A stretch of 64,000 nt of DNA from Massilia phyllostachyos (lineage in GTDB: Bacteria > Pseudomonadota > Gammaproteobacteria > Burkholderiales > Burkholderiaceae_D), in assembly GCF_021044825.1 (NCBI RefSeq), contig NZ_JAJNOC010000003.1, forward strand, positions 434,001-498,000. Reading direction: 5' to 3'. Below the pieces are notes generated by a model that worked only from the letters and a program-made list of their open reading frames with translations, was not told where the DNA came from and searched no databases. Below are positions 1 to 8,911 of this stretch, in pieces. The stretch's first letter is position 1, and the number at the start of each line of letters is the position of its first letter. The translations under genes and the position numbers were made by a program.

Positions 1-425
1 GCGGCGCGCTGCTGCACGACGTCGGCAAGCTCGGCGTCAGCAACAGCGTGCTGGACAAGGCGGGCGCGCTCGACCGCGACGAATGGGCCGCGGTGCGCGA
101 GCACGCGGCCTATACCGAAACGATTTTGGGACGCATCGCCGCATTCGGCGAGCTGGCGGCGATCGCCGGCGCCCACCACGAACGCCTCGACGGCACCGGC
201 TATCCGCGCGGCCTGGCGGGCGAGGCGATCAGCCTCGAGACCCGCATCATCACCACCGCCGACATTTTCGACGCCATTACCGCGGAGCGTCCCTACCGCG
301 GTGCGATTCCGGTGCCGCAGGCGCTCGACATGATGGCGAAGACGGTGGGCAGCGCGCTCGATCCGGCCTGCTTCGCGGCCTTGCAGGACGCGCTGGTGCG
401 GGTGCCGCTGCCGTCGGGCGTCTGA
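1..425 (+). CDS. HD-GYP domain phosphodiesterase, C-terminal part (cut by window start)
   Basis: Only the C-terminal part is present; the frame is open from base 3. It shows HDVGKLG (the HD metal-binding motif), HHERLDGTGYPRGL with the HHExxDGxGYP signature, and the conserved helix ITTADIFDAITAERPYR. These are the hallmarks of HD-GYP proteins, which hydrolyse cyclic di-GMP. The sensory or receiver part lies outside the window, so its input cannot be judged. The stop is two bases from the end of the convergent PEP-CTERM gene. A GGDEF protein at 55658 would provide the opposing activity, although no link between the two is shown. Confidence 0.93.
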   Translation, partial: GALLHDVGKLGVSNSVLDKAGALDRDEWAAVREHAAYTETILGRIAAFGELAAIAGAHHERLDGTGYPRGLAGEAISLETRIITTADIFDAITAERPYRGAIPVPQALDMMAKTVGSALDPACFAALQDALVRVPLPSGV

Positions 426-426
426 C

Positions 427-1074
427 TCAGCGGCGGCGGCGGCTCGCGGCCAGGCCGGCCGCGCCGATGCCCAGGATGAGCAGGGATGCCGGTTCCGGCA
501 CGCCGGCCGGGTCTTCGAGGGTGTCGATGCGCAGGGTATCGAGGCCGACGTAGTTCGAGGTCAGCTGGGAACCGGTATGGACGAAGCCAAGGCGTCCCAT
601 GCCGGCTTGCGCGGCGATGGTGAGGGTGTAGCGGGTCCATTCGCCCGGCGCAGTGGTATCGGCGCGCGCAATGAAATCCAGCGGGTCGACGCTGCCCTCG
701 GTATAGCCGTAGACGACCATGTCGAAGAAACCGGGATCGATCGCGCCGCGCAGCCAGAAGCTGGCTACCGCGCCCTGCTCCAGCGAGAACAGGGGCGTGA
801 ACAGGCGGTTGTCGATGAAGCCGCCGTCAGCCGCGACATTGAAGTCGGAGGCGATGTAGGCGTTGGAATTCTCGTCGTCCTGGGCGCCGAACACGCCAAG
901 GTTGCCCTGGACCCAGCCTGGGGCTTGGCCCGGTGGCTGGCTGGCGTTCTCGAACACCCAGCCCTGGCCCGGCAGGGCAGCCACGTTGTCGAAATTCTCC
1001 ACGAGCAGGACATCGGCCTGTGCCGCACCCATGGCGAAAGCGCAGTAAACGGCCAGCATCAGCTTCTTCATCAT
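427..1074 (-). CDS. PEP-CTERM sorting domain exoprotein
   Basis: A 215-aa secreted protein. The start at 1074 is chosen because an AGGGAG ribosome site lies about 7 bases upstream and the protein then opens with a classic signal peptide (MMKKLMLAVYCAFAMGAAQA). The frame extends further upstream, but that part does not look like protein. The middle (about 25-185) is a beta-rich domain with no catalytic motif that I recognise. The last 25 residues are a PEP-CTERM signal: VPEPAS, a hydrophobic stretch, then RRRR. Known biology: exosortase cuts this tag and the product goes to the cell surface or matrix. The exosortase genes are not in this window. Confidence 0.9.
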   Translation of the reverse strand: MMKKLMLAVYCAFAMGAAQADVLLVENFDNVAALPGQGWVFENASQPPGQAPGWVQGNLGVFGAQDDENSNAYIASDFNVAADGGFIDNRLFTPLFSLEQGAVASFWLRGAIDPGFFDMVVYGYTEGSVDPLDFIARADTTAPGEWTRYTLTIAAQAGMGRLGFVHTGSQLTSNYVGLDTLRIDTLEDPAGVPEPASLLILGIGAAGLAASRRRR

Positions 1075-1394
1075 TCGTTTCTCCCTCGATGTAATCATTC
1101 GATCCGTCTTAACCCCTGTGAATAAGCACAGAGCATGCCACTTCATCAAGTGTTTGATTTCGCAAGGAAATCTTTTCTTACTCAAGTGTAAATATTGACG
1201 TTCTGTAAAAGTTTTCGACATGCTTGCCGTCGCTATCACATCGCTGTGTCAGGCCGATGAATTCGCATCCGGTTAGCAAGATTTGACAAACATGGCCGAA
1301 AAGATCACTCCACAATGCCTCCACATCAGAGACGCCGGAACGTCCATCCCGAGACGAGGGCCGAAATGAACCACCACAATGTTTTGGAGAGAAC
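1075..1394. other. divergent intergenic region, no gene seen
   Basis: This 320-base stretch is richer in A and T than its surroundings and must hold the promoters of the PEP-CTERM gene (left) and the TonB receptor (right). A TTGACA hexamer at 1283-1288 could be the -35 box of the receptor gene, but no good -10 follows at normal spacing. CAAGTG occurs twice (near 1147 and 1182). No convincing small ORF or RNA was found. Confidence 0.5.
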
Positions 1395-4034
1395 ATGAAC
1401 AAGTTGATGGCAAGGCAGCAGTACAAGCGCACCGCGATCGCGGCCGGCGTCGCGGTATTCCTCATCGGCCTCGGCGGCCCGGTCAAGGCGCAGGAACAGG
1501 TCGAACCCCAGACCGTGGTGGTGACCGGCGTGCGCGCCGCCCTCGAGCAGTCGCTGCGCCAGAAGCGCAATGCCGACTCGGTGGTCGAGGTCGTCACCGC
1601 CGAGGACATCGGCAAGATGCCCGATAAAAACGTGGCCGACGCGATCCAGCGCCTGCCCGGCGTGAACACCCAGTCCTCGGCCGGCGGCGAAGGCGGCTTT
1701 GGCGAGAACGACCGCGTCAGCCTGCGCGGCACCAGCCCCAGCCTGCAGCAGACCATGTTCAACGGCCACGCGATCAGCACCGGCGACTGGTTCGTGCTGA
1801 ACCAGATCGGCGGCAACGTCGGCCGCTCCAGCAGCTTCTCGCTGCTGCCCTCGGAACTGGTGGGCTCGATCGTGGTGCAGAAGTCGCCGACCGCCGACCT
1901 GGTCGAGGGCGGCGTTTCCGGCGCCATCAACGTCATCACCCGCCGCCCGCTCGACTTCCGCCAGCCGCTCACCGTGGAAGGCTCGATCCAGGCCAACTAC
2001 AACGACCTCTCGGACAAGGCCGAGCCCCATGTCTCGGGCCTGGTCAGCTGGAAGAACGAAGCATCCACCTTCGGCGTGCTGCTGCAGGGCTTCTCGGAAA
2101 AGGCCAGCGTGCGCCGCGACGGCCAGGAAATCCTCGGCTACACCCCGATCAGCCCGACCAGCGCGGCGGTCGCCGCCAATCCTTCCCTGCGCGGCGTGGT
2201 GATCCCGACCTTCATCGGCGCGGCCCTGTTCGAGCAGACCAAGAAGCGCCAGGGCGGCGCCTTCGACGTCGAGCTGCGTCCGCAGCGCGGCACCAGCATC
2301 GACTTCAACGGCTTCTATTCGAAGCTCGAGGCCCCGCACCAGAACACCAACTGGCTGGCCGCCCCGGCCAACTCGATCAACAGCCTCGACCTGATCCCGC
2401 AGAATCCGGTCGTCAGGAACGGCACCCTGGTCGGCGCCGCCTTTACCCGCAACGCGGGCGAGGTCGACAACATCTATCGCCCGGACGCCGGCGGCGAATC
2501 CTGGTATCTCGACCTGAACGGGAAGCACAAGGTGAATGATCAGCTGACCCTGTCCGGCAAGGTCGGCAAGACCCATGGCGTGGGCTGGGACCGCGACGAC
2601 GTCTACTACCAGAACAACGTCGACGGCGGCATGGTCTACGGCCTGAACGGCCTGTCGCCGGCCAATGTCAGCTACCCCGGCGGCAACACCGCCGCGCCGG
2701 GCAGCACCGCCTGGGCCGGTGGCGGCGAATCGCAGTCGGTCGACAAGGAAAAATATGCCCAGATCGACGGCGACTGGCGCGTGCAGGAAGGGCTGGTGTC
2801 CTCGATCCGCTTCGGTGCGCGCTGGACCGACCACAGCCGCACCGCCGAGCATCCGCTCGAGACCCGTCCCGGCGCCACCGGCTTCACGGCGCCCGGCCCG
2901 GCCTGGAATGGCCAGATGTACCCGGGCGACTTCGGCAAGGACCTGGGCGGCAACATCCTGAACAACTACTTCAAGTACGATGGCGCAGCCCTCGGCGCCT
3001 GGGGCGCGGTGCCGGGCAACCGCCTGCTCGACTACGTGGTGCGCCACAACTGGACCAACGAGTTCCAGGTGGGCGAGAAGACCGCGGCGCTGTACGCGAT
3101 GGCGGACTTCGGCAGCGGCGACTGGAGCGGCAACATCGGCCTGCGCGCCATCGAGACGCGCCAGACCACCATCGTCAACCTGCCGGGCGGCCCCAACGCC
3201 ATCACCGGTTCGGCGTTCGGCGCCTACACCCCGACCGAATTCAAGCGCACCTACCGCGACTACCTGCCGAGCGCCAACCTGAAGTACAACGTCTCGCCCG
3301 ACCTGGTGCTGCGCACCGCGCTGGCCAAGACCATCGCCCGTCCGGATTATTCCGCGCTGGGCGGCTCGGTCTCGCTCAACGACGACGCCCTGAGCGGCAG
3401 CGGCGGCAACGTCAATCTCGACCCGGTGCGCTCGACCAACTTCGACATCGGCGCCGAGTGGTACTACGCGCCGAAGGCGCTGCTGTCGGCCGGCTTCTTC
3501 TACATGGACTTCCGCTCCATCGTGGCCCAGGGCACCAGCACGGGCACCTACTTCAACAACAAGCGCAACACCCAGACCCAGTACCAGATCACCTCGCCGT
3601 ACAACACCACCGGCAGCAACAAGGGGATCGAACTGAGCTGGCAGCAGCCGTTGTGGAGCAACTTCGGCACCCTGGTGAACTACACCCATGCCGACGGCAA
3701 GCTCGACGACGGCGGCGAACTGCTGAACTCCTCGAAGAACACCTGGAACGTCACCGGCTACTTCGAGAACGAGCGCTTCTCGGCGCGCCTGGCCTACAAC
3801 TACCGCTCGAAGTACAAGGCCGGCGTCGACCGCGGCGCCAGCCAGCACGTCGACAGCATGCCGTCGCTGGCGGCCTCGCTCAACGTCAAGCTGAACGAGC
3901 GCTTCACCCTGACCTTCGACGCGCTGAACCTGACCAACGAGACGATCAAGATGTACGCCGAGAACGAAGACCGCCCGCGCGCCTTCTACTCGAACGGCCG
4001 TACCTTCTACGTCGGCATCCGCGGCAAGCTGTAA
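1395..4034 (+). CDS. TonB-dependent receptor, probable chito-oligosaccharide uptake
   Basis: An 879-aa outer-membrane receptor. The start has GGAGAG 5 bases upstream. Residues 1-32 form a signal peptide ending PVKA. The sequence QTVVVTGVRAAL begins the mature N-terminus, followed by a plug domain (about 55-185) with the features typical of TonB receptors of the Xanthomonas/Caulobacter group (EDIGKMPDKNVADAIQRLPGV and VSLRGTSPSLQQTMFNGH). The remainder is a 22-strand barrel ending YVGIRGKL. The next genes are a GH20 hexosaminidase and a sugar-type MFS permease, so GlcNAc oligomers are the likely cargo. That substrate is inferred from context only. Confidence 0.93.
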   Translation: MNKLMARQQYKRTAIAAGVAVFLIGLGGPVKAQEQVEPQTVVVTGVRAALEQSLRQKRNADSVVEVVTAEDIGKMPDKNVADAIQRLPGVNTQSSAGGEGGFGENDRVSLRGTSPSLQQTMFNGHAISTGDWFVLNQIGGNVGRSSSFSLLPSELVGSIVVQKSPTADLVEGGVSGAINVITRRPLDFRQPLTVEGSIQANYNDLSDKAEPHVSGLVSWKNEASTFGVLLQGFSEKASVRRDGQEILGYTPISPTSAAVAANPSLRGVVIPTFIGAALFEQTKKRQGGAFDVELRPQRGTSIDFNGFYSKLEAPHQNTNWLAAPANSINSLDLIPQNPVVRNGTLVGAAFTRNAGEVDNIYRPDAGGESWYLDLNGKHKVNDQLTLSGKVGKTHGVGWDRDDVYYQNNVDGGMVYGLNGLSPANVSYPGGNTAAPGSTAWAGGGESQSVDKEKYAQIDGDWRVQEGLVSSIRFGARWTDHSRTAEHPLETRPGATGFTAPGPAWNGQMYPGDFGKDLGGNILNNYFKYDGAALGAWGAVPGNRLLDYVVRHNWTNEFQVGEKTAALYAMADFGSGDWSGNIGLRAIETRQTTIVNLPGGPNAITGSAFGAYTPTEFKRTYRDYLPSANLKYNVSPDLVLRTALAKTIARPDYSALGGSVSLNDDALSGSGGNVNLDPVRSTNFDIGAEWYYAPKALLSAGFFYMDFRSIVAQGTSTGTYFNNKRNTQTQYQITSPYNTTGSNKGIELSWQQPLWSNFGTLVNYTHADGKLDDGGELLNSSKNTWNVTGYFENERFSARLAYNYRSKYKAGVDRGASQHVDSMPSLAASLNVKLNERFTLTFDALNLTNETIKMYAENEDRPRAFYSNGRTFYVGIRGKL

Positions 4035-4093
4035 ATCCTGCAACACGGCGGGCGCTCCCTCGCGGGTGCGCCTGCCGCCGCGCGAGCACATAT

Positions 4094-6550
4094 ATGAGCC
4101 TCACTCCGGACCGACCCGCACACGGCCCGGCGATCGCGATCGCCTGGGAATGCATCAGCAACTTCACGCGCGACGACGCGTTCACGGCGCGCCTCGTGCT
4201 GCGCAACGATACACAGGAGGCGATCGCGCCCGGCTGGGCGATCGGCTTCAACACCTGCCGCAAGGTAGTCGCCAACAGCGTCAGTCCCGGCTACGCGATC
4301 GCCCACCTGAACGGCGACCTGTTCCGGCTGACGGCACAGGGCAGCGAACCCTGGCTGCCGGGCCAGGCGCACACGATCGACTACGAAGCCCTGCACTGGG
4401 CGATCAGCATCACCGACGCGCCGCTAGGCTTCTATCTCGAACCCGGCGACGGCGGCGCCCCCATCGACCTGGGCGACCCCGAGATCGCTCCCTTCGCCCG
4501 CCCCGAGCAACGCCACCGCATGCGCGGCGACCAGCTGCCGACCGCCGACGCGGCCTGGCGCTTCGAGCAGAATACCGTCCTGTCCCTGCTGCCGCAGGAA
4601 GCGGTCGGCCGCATCACCCCGCGTCCGGTCTCGGCCCGGTTCGACGGCGGCAGCTGCCGGCTGGGATGCAATGCGCCGCTCGGCTACGCTCGCGAACTGT
4701 CGAACGAAGCCTCACTGCTGGCCGCCATGCTGGGCGCGCTGCCCGGCGGCTCGGCCGCGATCCAGCTCGAGATCGCGGAAGTGGCGTTGGCGGGGGAGGA
4801 AGCCTACCTGCTCGAGATCGATGCGAACTGGGTGCGCATCGCCGGCGCCAGCGCCCACGGCGTCTTCAACGGCATCCAGAGCCTGTTCCAGCTGCTCTCC
4901 CCAAACGGCGAACTGCCGACGGGGCGCGTGCTGGATGCGCCGCGCTTCGGCTACCGCGGCATGATGCTGGATGTGGCGCGCCACTTCGCCGGCGTGACGA
5001 CGGTGCTGCGCCTGCTCGACTGCATGGCGAGCTATAAACTGAACCGCTTCCACTTCCACCTCACCGACGACGAGGGCTGGCGCCTGGCGATCGGCGCGCT
5101 GCCCGAGCTGACCGCGGTCGGCGCGCGTCGCGGCGTGACGCGCGATGGCGAAGCCTGCCTGCCGCCGTCCTTCGGTTCCGGCGCGGATACGGACGCTTCC
5201 GCCGGCAGCGGCTTCTATACGGCCGCCGAATTCATCACCATCCTGCGCCATGCGCATGCGCGCCACATCGAGGTCATCCCCGAATTCAATATGCCGGGCC
5301 ACGCGCGCGCCGCCGTGGTGGCGATGCGCGAACGCCAGCGCCGCCTGCAGGCTGCCGGCGACGTGGCAGGCGCCGAAGAATACCTGTTGAGCGACCCCGA
5401 GGACACGTCCAGCTACGAGTCGGTGCAGCTATGGCACGACAACGTGATCTGCATCGCCCTGCCGTCGGTGGACCGCTTCATCGACACCGTGGTCGGCGAA
5501 GTCTGCATGCTGTACCGCGAAGCCGGCGTGCCGCTGCGCGTGATCCACACCGGCGGCGACGAAGTGCCCCTCGGCGCCTGGCTCGGTTCGCCGCGCTGCC
5601 GCGCGCTGATGGAAGAGCAGGGCTGGGACGTGCAGGCCCTGCACGACGATTTCATCGCGCGCTGCCGCGCGATCCTGGCGCGCCACGGCGTGGCCTTCGC
5701 CGGCTGGGACGAGACGGCCTTGCTGCGTGAGGGGGACAGGATGCTGCCGAATCCGCGCTTCGCCGGCCCCGACTTCCACGTCTACTGCTGGAACAATGCC
5801 TGGGGCTCGGGCCAGGAAGACTGCGCCTACCGCCTGGCCAACGCCGGCTACGACGTGGTGCTGTCGAACGCCGCCAACCTGTACTTCGACCTGGCCTATG
5901 CCAAGCATCCGCAGGAGCCGGGCTATTACTGGGCCGGCTTCGTCGGCATGCGCAAGGCCTTCGACTTCTGCCCGCTGGACGTGGGCGCGATGCCCGACCT
6001 CGATCCGATGGGCCGCCTGCTGGACGGCGGCATCCTGCAGGCCCTGCAGCCGCTCGACGGGGCGGGGCGCGGCAGGGTGAAAGGCTTGCAGGGGCAGCTG
6101 TGGGGCGAGAACGCGCGCTCGCGCGCCAGGCTCGAATACCTGGCGCTGCCGCGCCTGATCGCCCTGGCCGAACGGGCCTGGGCCGCCGACCCGGGCTGGC
6201 AGGACGTCGCCGACCCGCAGGCGCGCGCCGCCCTGGCCCTGCGCGACTGGAACGAATTCGCCAACCGCCTCGGCCAGCGCGAGCTGCCGCGCCTGGACCG
6301 CGCGCCGCGGCCCTGGAACTACCGCCTGCCGCCGCCGGGCGCGGTGGTGCAGGGCGGCCTGCTGTGGGCCAACGTCGCCCTGCCGGGGCTGGCGGTGCAT
6401 TACACTGTGGACGGCTCCGACCCCTCGGTGGACAGCCCGCGCCTGGCGGCGCCGGCGCCGCTGCACGGCGCGCGCGTCGTCAAGCTGGCCACCTTCGACA
6501 CCCGTGGCCGGGCCGGCCGGATCGTCACCCTCAACGTGGAACAACCATGA
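4094..6550 (+). CDS. beta-N-acetylhexosaminidase (GH20, chitobiase type)
   Basis: An 818-aa enzyme removing terminal GlcNAc from chito-oligosaccharides. The order is a CHB_HEX-type N-terminal domain (about 10-150), a GH20b domain (about 180-295), the GH20 barrel from FGYRGMMLDVARHF (about 295-700), and a C-terminal CHB_HEX_C-like domain. The catalytic pair is D489-E490 in HTGGDEVPLGAW. Position 4094 is the first sensible Met: the frame is open upstream into the receptor gene but reads as antiphase sequence there. No signal peptide follows this Met, although chitobiases are usually exported. The stop overlaps the start of the permease gene (ATGA). The ribosome site is weak, so coupling to the receptor transcript is likely. 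Confidence 0.92.
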   Translation: MSLTPDRPAHGPAIAIAWECISNFTRDDAFTARLVLRNDTQEAIAPGWAIGFNTCRKVVANSVSPGYAIAHLNGDLFRLTAQGSEPWLPGQAHTIDYEALHWAISITDAPLGFYLEPGDGGAPIDLGDPEIAPFARPEQRHRMRGDQLPTADAAWRFEQNTVLSLLPQEAVGRITPRPVSARFDGGSCRLGCNAPLGYARELSNEASLLAAMLGALPGGSAAIQLEIAEVALAGEEAYLLEIDANWVRIAGASAHGVFNGIQSLFQLLSPNGELPTGRVLDAPRFGYRGMMLDVARHFAGVTTVLRLLDCMASYKLNRFHFHLTDDEGWRLAIGALPELTAVGARRGVTRDGEACLPPSFGSGADTDASAGSGFYTAAEFITILRHAHARHIEVIPEFNMPGHARAAVVAMRERQRRLQAAGDVAGAEEYLLSDPEDTSSYESVQLWHDNVICIALPSVDRFIDTVVGEVCMLYREAGVPLRVIHTGGDEVPLGAWLGSPRCRALMEEQGWDVQALHDDFIARCRAILARHGVAFAGWDETALLREGDRMLPNPRFAGPDFHVYCWNNAWGSGQEDCAYRLANAGYDVVLSNAANLYFDLAYAKHPQEPGYYWAGFVGMRKAFDFCPLDVGAMPDLDPMGRLLDGGILQALQPLDGAGRGRVKGLQGQLWGENARSRARLEYLALPRLIALAERAWAADPGWQDVADPQARAALALRDWNEFANRLGQRELPRLDRAPRPWNYRLPPPGAVVQGGLLWANVALPGLAVHYTVDGSDPSVDSPRLAAPAPLHGARVVKLATFDTRGRAGRIVTLNVEQP

Positions 6551-7845
6551 CCGCCATGAACGACCTGACCGGCGCCGCGGCGCTCGCGCCGAAGCGCCAT
6601 CCCCTGGCCTGGGTGCCGACCCTGTATCTCGCGCAAGGCCTGCCCTTCTATGCAGTGGCCCTGGTGGCGGGCCTGATGTACAAGTCGATGGGCGTGCCCA
6701 ACGAGCAGATCGCGCGCTGGACCGGCCTCCTTGGCCTGGCCTGGGTGTTCAAGGCGCTGTGGAGTCCCTTCCTGGAGCTGGCGCGCAGCAAGCGCGGGGT
6801 GGTGGTGTGCTTCCAGCTGGCGGGCGGCTGCGCCCTGGGGGCGATGGCGCTGGCGCTGCAGCTGCCGGCCTGGTTCGGGCTCTCGATCGCGCTGTTCGCG
6901 GTGGTGGCGCTGGCCTCCAGCACCCACGACATCTGCGCCGACGGCATCTATATCGCCAGCCTGAGCGAGCGCCAGCAGGCCGCCTACGCCGGCTGGCAGG
7001 GCGCCTTCTTCAATGCGGCGAAATTCCTGTCGATGGGTGGCCTGGTGATGCTGGCCGGTTACCTGGAAAACCGCATGGGGCCGGGCCCGGCCTGGGCCAC
7101 GGTGTTCGGCCTGCTGGGCGCGCTGATGGCGGCCCTCGGCATCTACCACCTGTGGGCGCTGCCCGACATCCGCGGCAGCGCGCCGGTCGGCAGTGGCGTG
7201 AAAGGCGTGGCCGCGACCCTGCTTGATGTCATCCGCGACTTCTTCGCCAAGCCGGGCATCTGGATGGCGATCCTGTTCATCATCCTGTTCCGCGCCGGGG
7301 AAGGGCAGATCCAGACCATCGGCCCGCTGTTCCTGCGCGACGCGCGCGCGATCGGTGGGCTCGGCTTGACCACCGCCCAGGTGGGCGCCGTATATGGCAC
7401 CGCCGGCACCATCGCCTTCCTGGCCGGCAGCATCGCGGGCGGCTACTTCACCGCGGCGCTGAGCCTGAAGCGCGCCATGCCCTGGCTGATCGTCGCCATG
7501 AACCTGCCCAACGCCGTGTTCTGGTACCTGAGCGTGGCGCAGCCGGAATCGCTCGGCGTGATCGCGGTGGGCCTGGGCGTGGAGATGTTCGGCTACGGCT
7601 TCGGCTTCGTCGGCGTGATCCTGTTCATCATGCAGGTGGTGGCGAGCGGGCGCTACCAGACCGCCCACTACGCGCTCGGCACCGGCTTCATGCAGCTCGG
7701 CTTCGTGCTGTTCAAGATGGTCAGCGGCGATATCCAGGGGCTGCTCGGCTACAAGCACTTCTTCCTGTGGGTGCTGGTGGCGGCGCTGCCGGTGCTGGTG
7801 CTGAGCCGCTTCGTGCGGCTCGAGGCGCCGGTCAGCGCTTCTTGA
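6547..7845 (+). CDS. MFS transporter, AmpG-like, probable GlcNAc/chito-oligosaccharide permease
   Basis: A 432-aa inner-membrane protein with about 12 hydrophobic segments. It opens with WVPTLYLAQGLPFYAVALVA, and the SSTHDICADGIYI segment resembles the AmpG group of the major facilitator family. The start codon overlaps the hexosaminidase stop by four bases, a sign of translational coupling. AmpG carries muropeptides containing anhydro-MurNAc and GlcNAc. Beside a TonB receptor and a GH20 enzyme, import of GlcNAc or short chito-oligomers is more likely. The exact substrate cannot be read from sequence. The gene runs 14 bases into the convergent AraC-type gene. Confidence 0.85.
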   Translation: MTAMNDLTGAAALAPKRHPLAWVPTLYLAQGLPFYAVALVAGLMYKSMGVPNEQIARWTGLLGLAWVFKALWSPFLELARSKRGVVVCFQLAGGCALGAMALALQLPAWFGLSIALFAVVALASSTHDICADGIYIASLSERQQAAYAGWQGAFFNAAKFLSMGGLVMLAGYLENRMGPGPAWATVFGLLGALMAALGIYHLWALPDIRGSAPVGSGVKGVAATLLDVIRDFFAKPGIWMAILFIILFRAGEGQIQTIGPLFLRDARAIGGLGLTTAQVGAVYGTAGTIAFLAGSIAGGYFTAALSLKRAMPWLIVAMNLPNAVFWYLSVAQPESLGVIAVGLGVEMFGYGFGFVGVILFIMQVVASGRYQTAHYALGTGFMQLGFVLFKMVSGDIQGLLGYKHFFLWVLVAALPVLVLSRFVRLEAPVSAS

Positions 7846-8755
7846 TCGGCAGCGCCAGCCAACCGCGCCACTGCCCGTCCGGGCCGCGCTCGACGCGCTG
7901 GATGTGCGGGCGCGCGCTGTCGAAGCGCCACACGGCCTGCGCCTGGCGCTCGAGCCAGTCCTCGTACATCGAGCGAAAGCGCGGCCACTCGCCATGGAAG
8001 TCGAGGCAGGCGTAGGTCCCGGCCGGCAGCACGCGCAGGCCGAGATTGGCGTCGCCGGCGTCCAGCCCGTGGCCGGCGTCGAAGCCGAAGTCGTAGCAGT
8101 ATTCGCGCTCGCCGGTGAAGCCCGGGTCCTCGTCGAACACCCCGTACCAGGGCGCGCCCGGCGGCACCTCGCCGCTTTTTTCACGCTCGCAGATGAAGCC
8201 GTTGCAGGCGATCGATAGCGCCGCCCCGGACTGGCCGAAGAAGCGCTGGTAGCGCAGGGTGACGGCAGGCAGCTGGCGCACCGCGATGCGCGCCGCGATG
8301 CTGCCCGGTTCCGGCGCGCAGTAGGGCGCCAGGATGGCCTCGACGTTGCTCGGCTCGGCCACGAAGAAACTGACGTCGCTCTCGCGCCCCACCTGCTGGT
8401 CCATGTAGGCGCGCCAGCCGCCTTCGCGCCAGGCCTTGGCCGACATCGCGAACTGCTGTTTGAAGGCCTTGGCGAAGGCCGCGTTGGAGGGAAAGCCGCA
8501 GTCCTGGGCGATGCGCCCGATCGGCACGTCGGGCTCGTGGCGCAACTGGTGGGCGGCGCGGCGCAGGCGCCGCTTGCGCTGGTATTCGACCGCCGAAAAG
8601 CCGGTCAGCTCGCGGAAGATGCGGTCGAAGTGGTAGCTCGAATAGCTGGCCGACGCGGCGAGGCCGCTCAGGGCCAGCGGGTCGCCGACCGAGTCCAGCA
8701 TCAGGTCCATGACCTCGTACAGGCGCGACACGCGCGTCGGGATCCGGCTGTTCAT
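7832..8755 (-). CDS. AraC family regulator with GyrI-like effector domain
   Basis: A 307-aa transcription regulator. The two helix-turn-helix units of the AraC family lie at the N-terminus (about 10-110), including SASYSSYHFDRIFRELTGFS and IGRIAQDCGFPSNAAFAKAFK. The C-terminal half (about 135-305) matches the GyrI-like/AraC effector-binding fold found in Rob- and SoxS-type multidrug regulators, which binds hydrophobic ligands. Having the DNA-binding part at the N-terminus is usual for this subgroup. The gene is convergent with, and overlaps, the MFS gene by 14 bases, so it need not regulate the chitin locus. Its target is unknown. Confidence 0.9.
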   Translation of the reverse strand: MNSRIPTRVSRLYEVMDLMLDSVGDPLALSGLAASASYSSYHFDRIFRELTGFSAVEYQRKRRLRRAAHQLRHEPDVPIGRIAQDCGFPSNAAFAKAFKQQFAMSAKAWREGGWRAYMDQQVGRESDVSFFVAEPSNVEAILAPYCAPEPGSIAARIAVRQLPAVTLRYQRFFGQSGAALSIACNGFICEREKSGEVPPGAPWYGVFDEDPGFTGEREYCYDFGFDAGHGLDAGDANLGLRVLPAGTYACLDFHGEWPRFRSMYEDWLERQAQAVWRFDSARPHIQRVERGPDGQWRGWLALPIKKR

Positions 8756-8911
8756 GGCAAAGGTAAGGCGCTACGACGGGACATCGGCTCAGGGGGCTTG
8801 CTGTTGTTACAGCGATTATCCGGCAAGAAGGGGCCGGCGGCGCGCCAAGAAGGATGACGTGGCGAAAGATGTGCTGCTTGCGCAACACATGCATATCGCC
8901 ACGGCGCCGTG

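Noticed and set aside
1326-4091. Minus-strand open frame of 921 codons opposite the TonB receptor
   Set aside because: Low-complexity Val/Gln/Arg sequence; the plus-strand receptor has a signal peptide, plug and barrel. Antisense shadow.
8900-8911. Perfect 12-base palindrome CACGGCGCCGTG right after the first RTX stop
   Set aside because: No loop and no T run, so it is not a terminator; it is too short and GC-rich to mean much in this genome.
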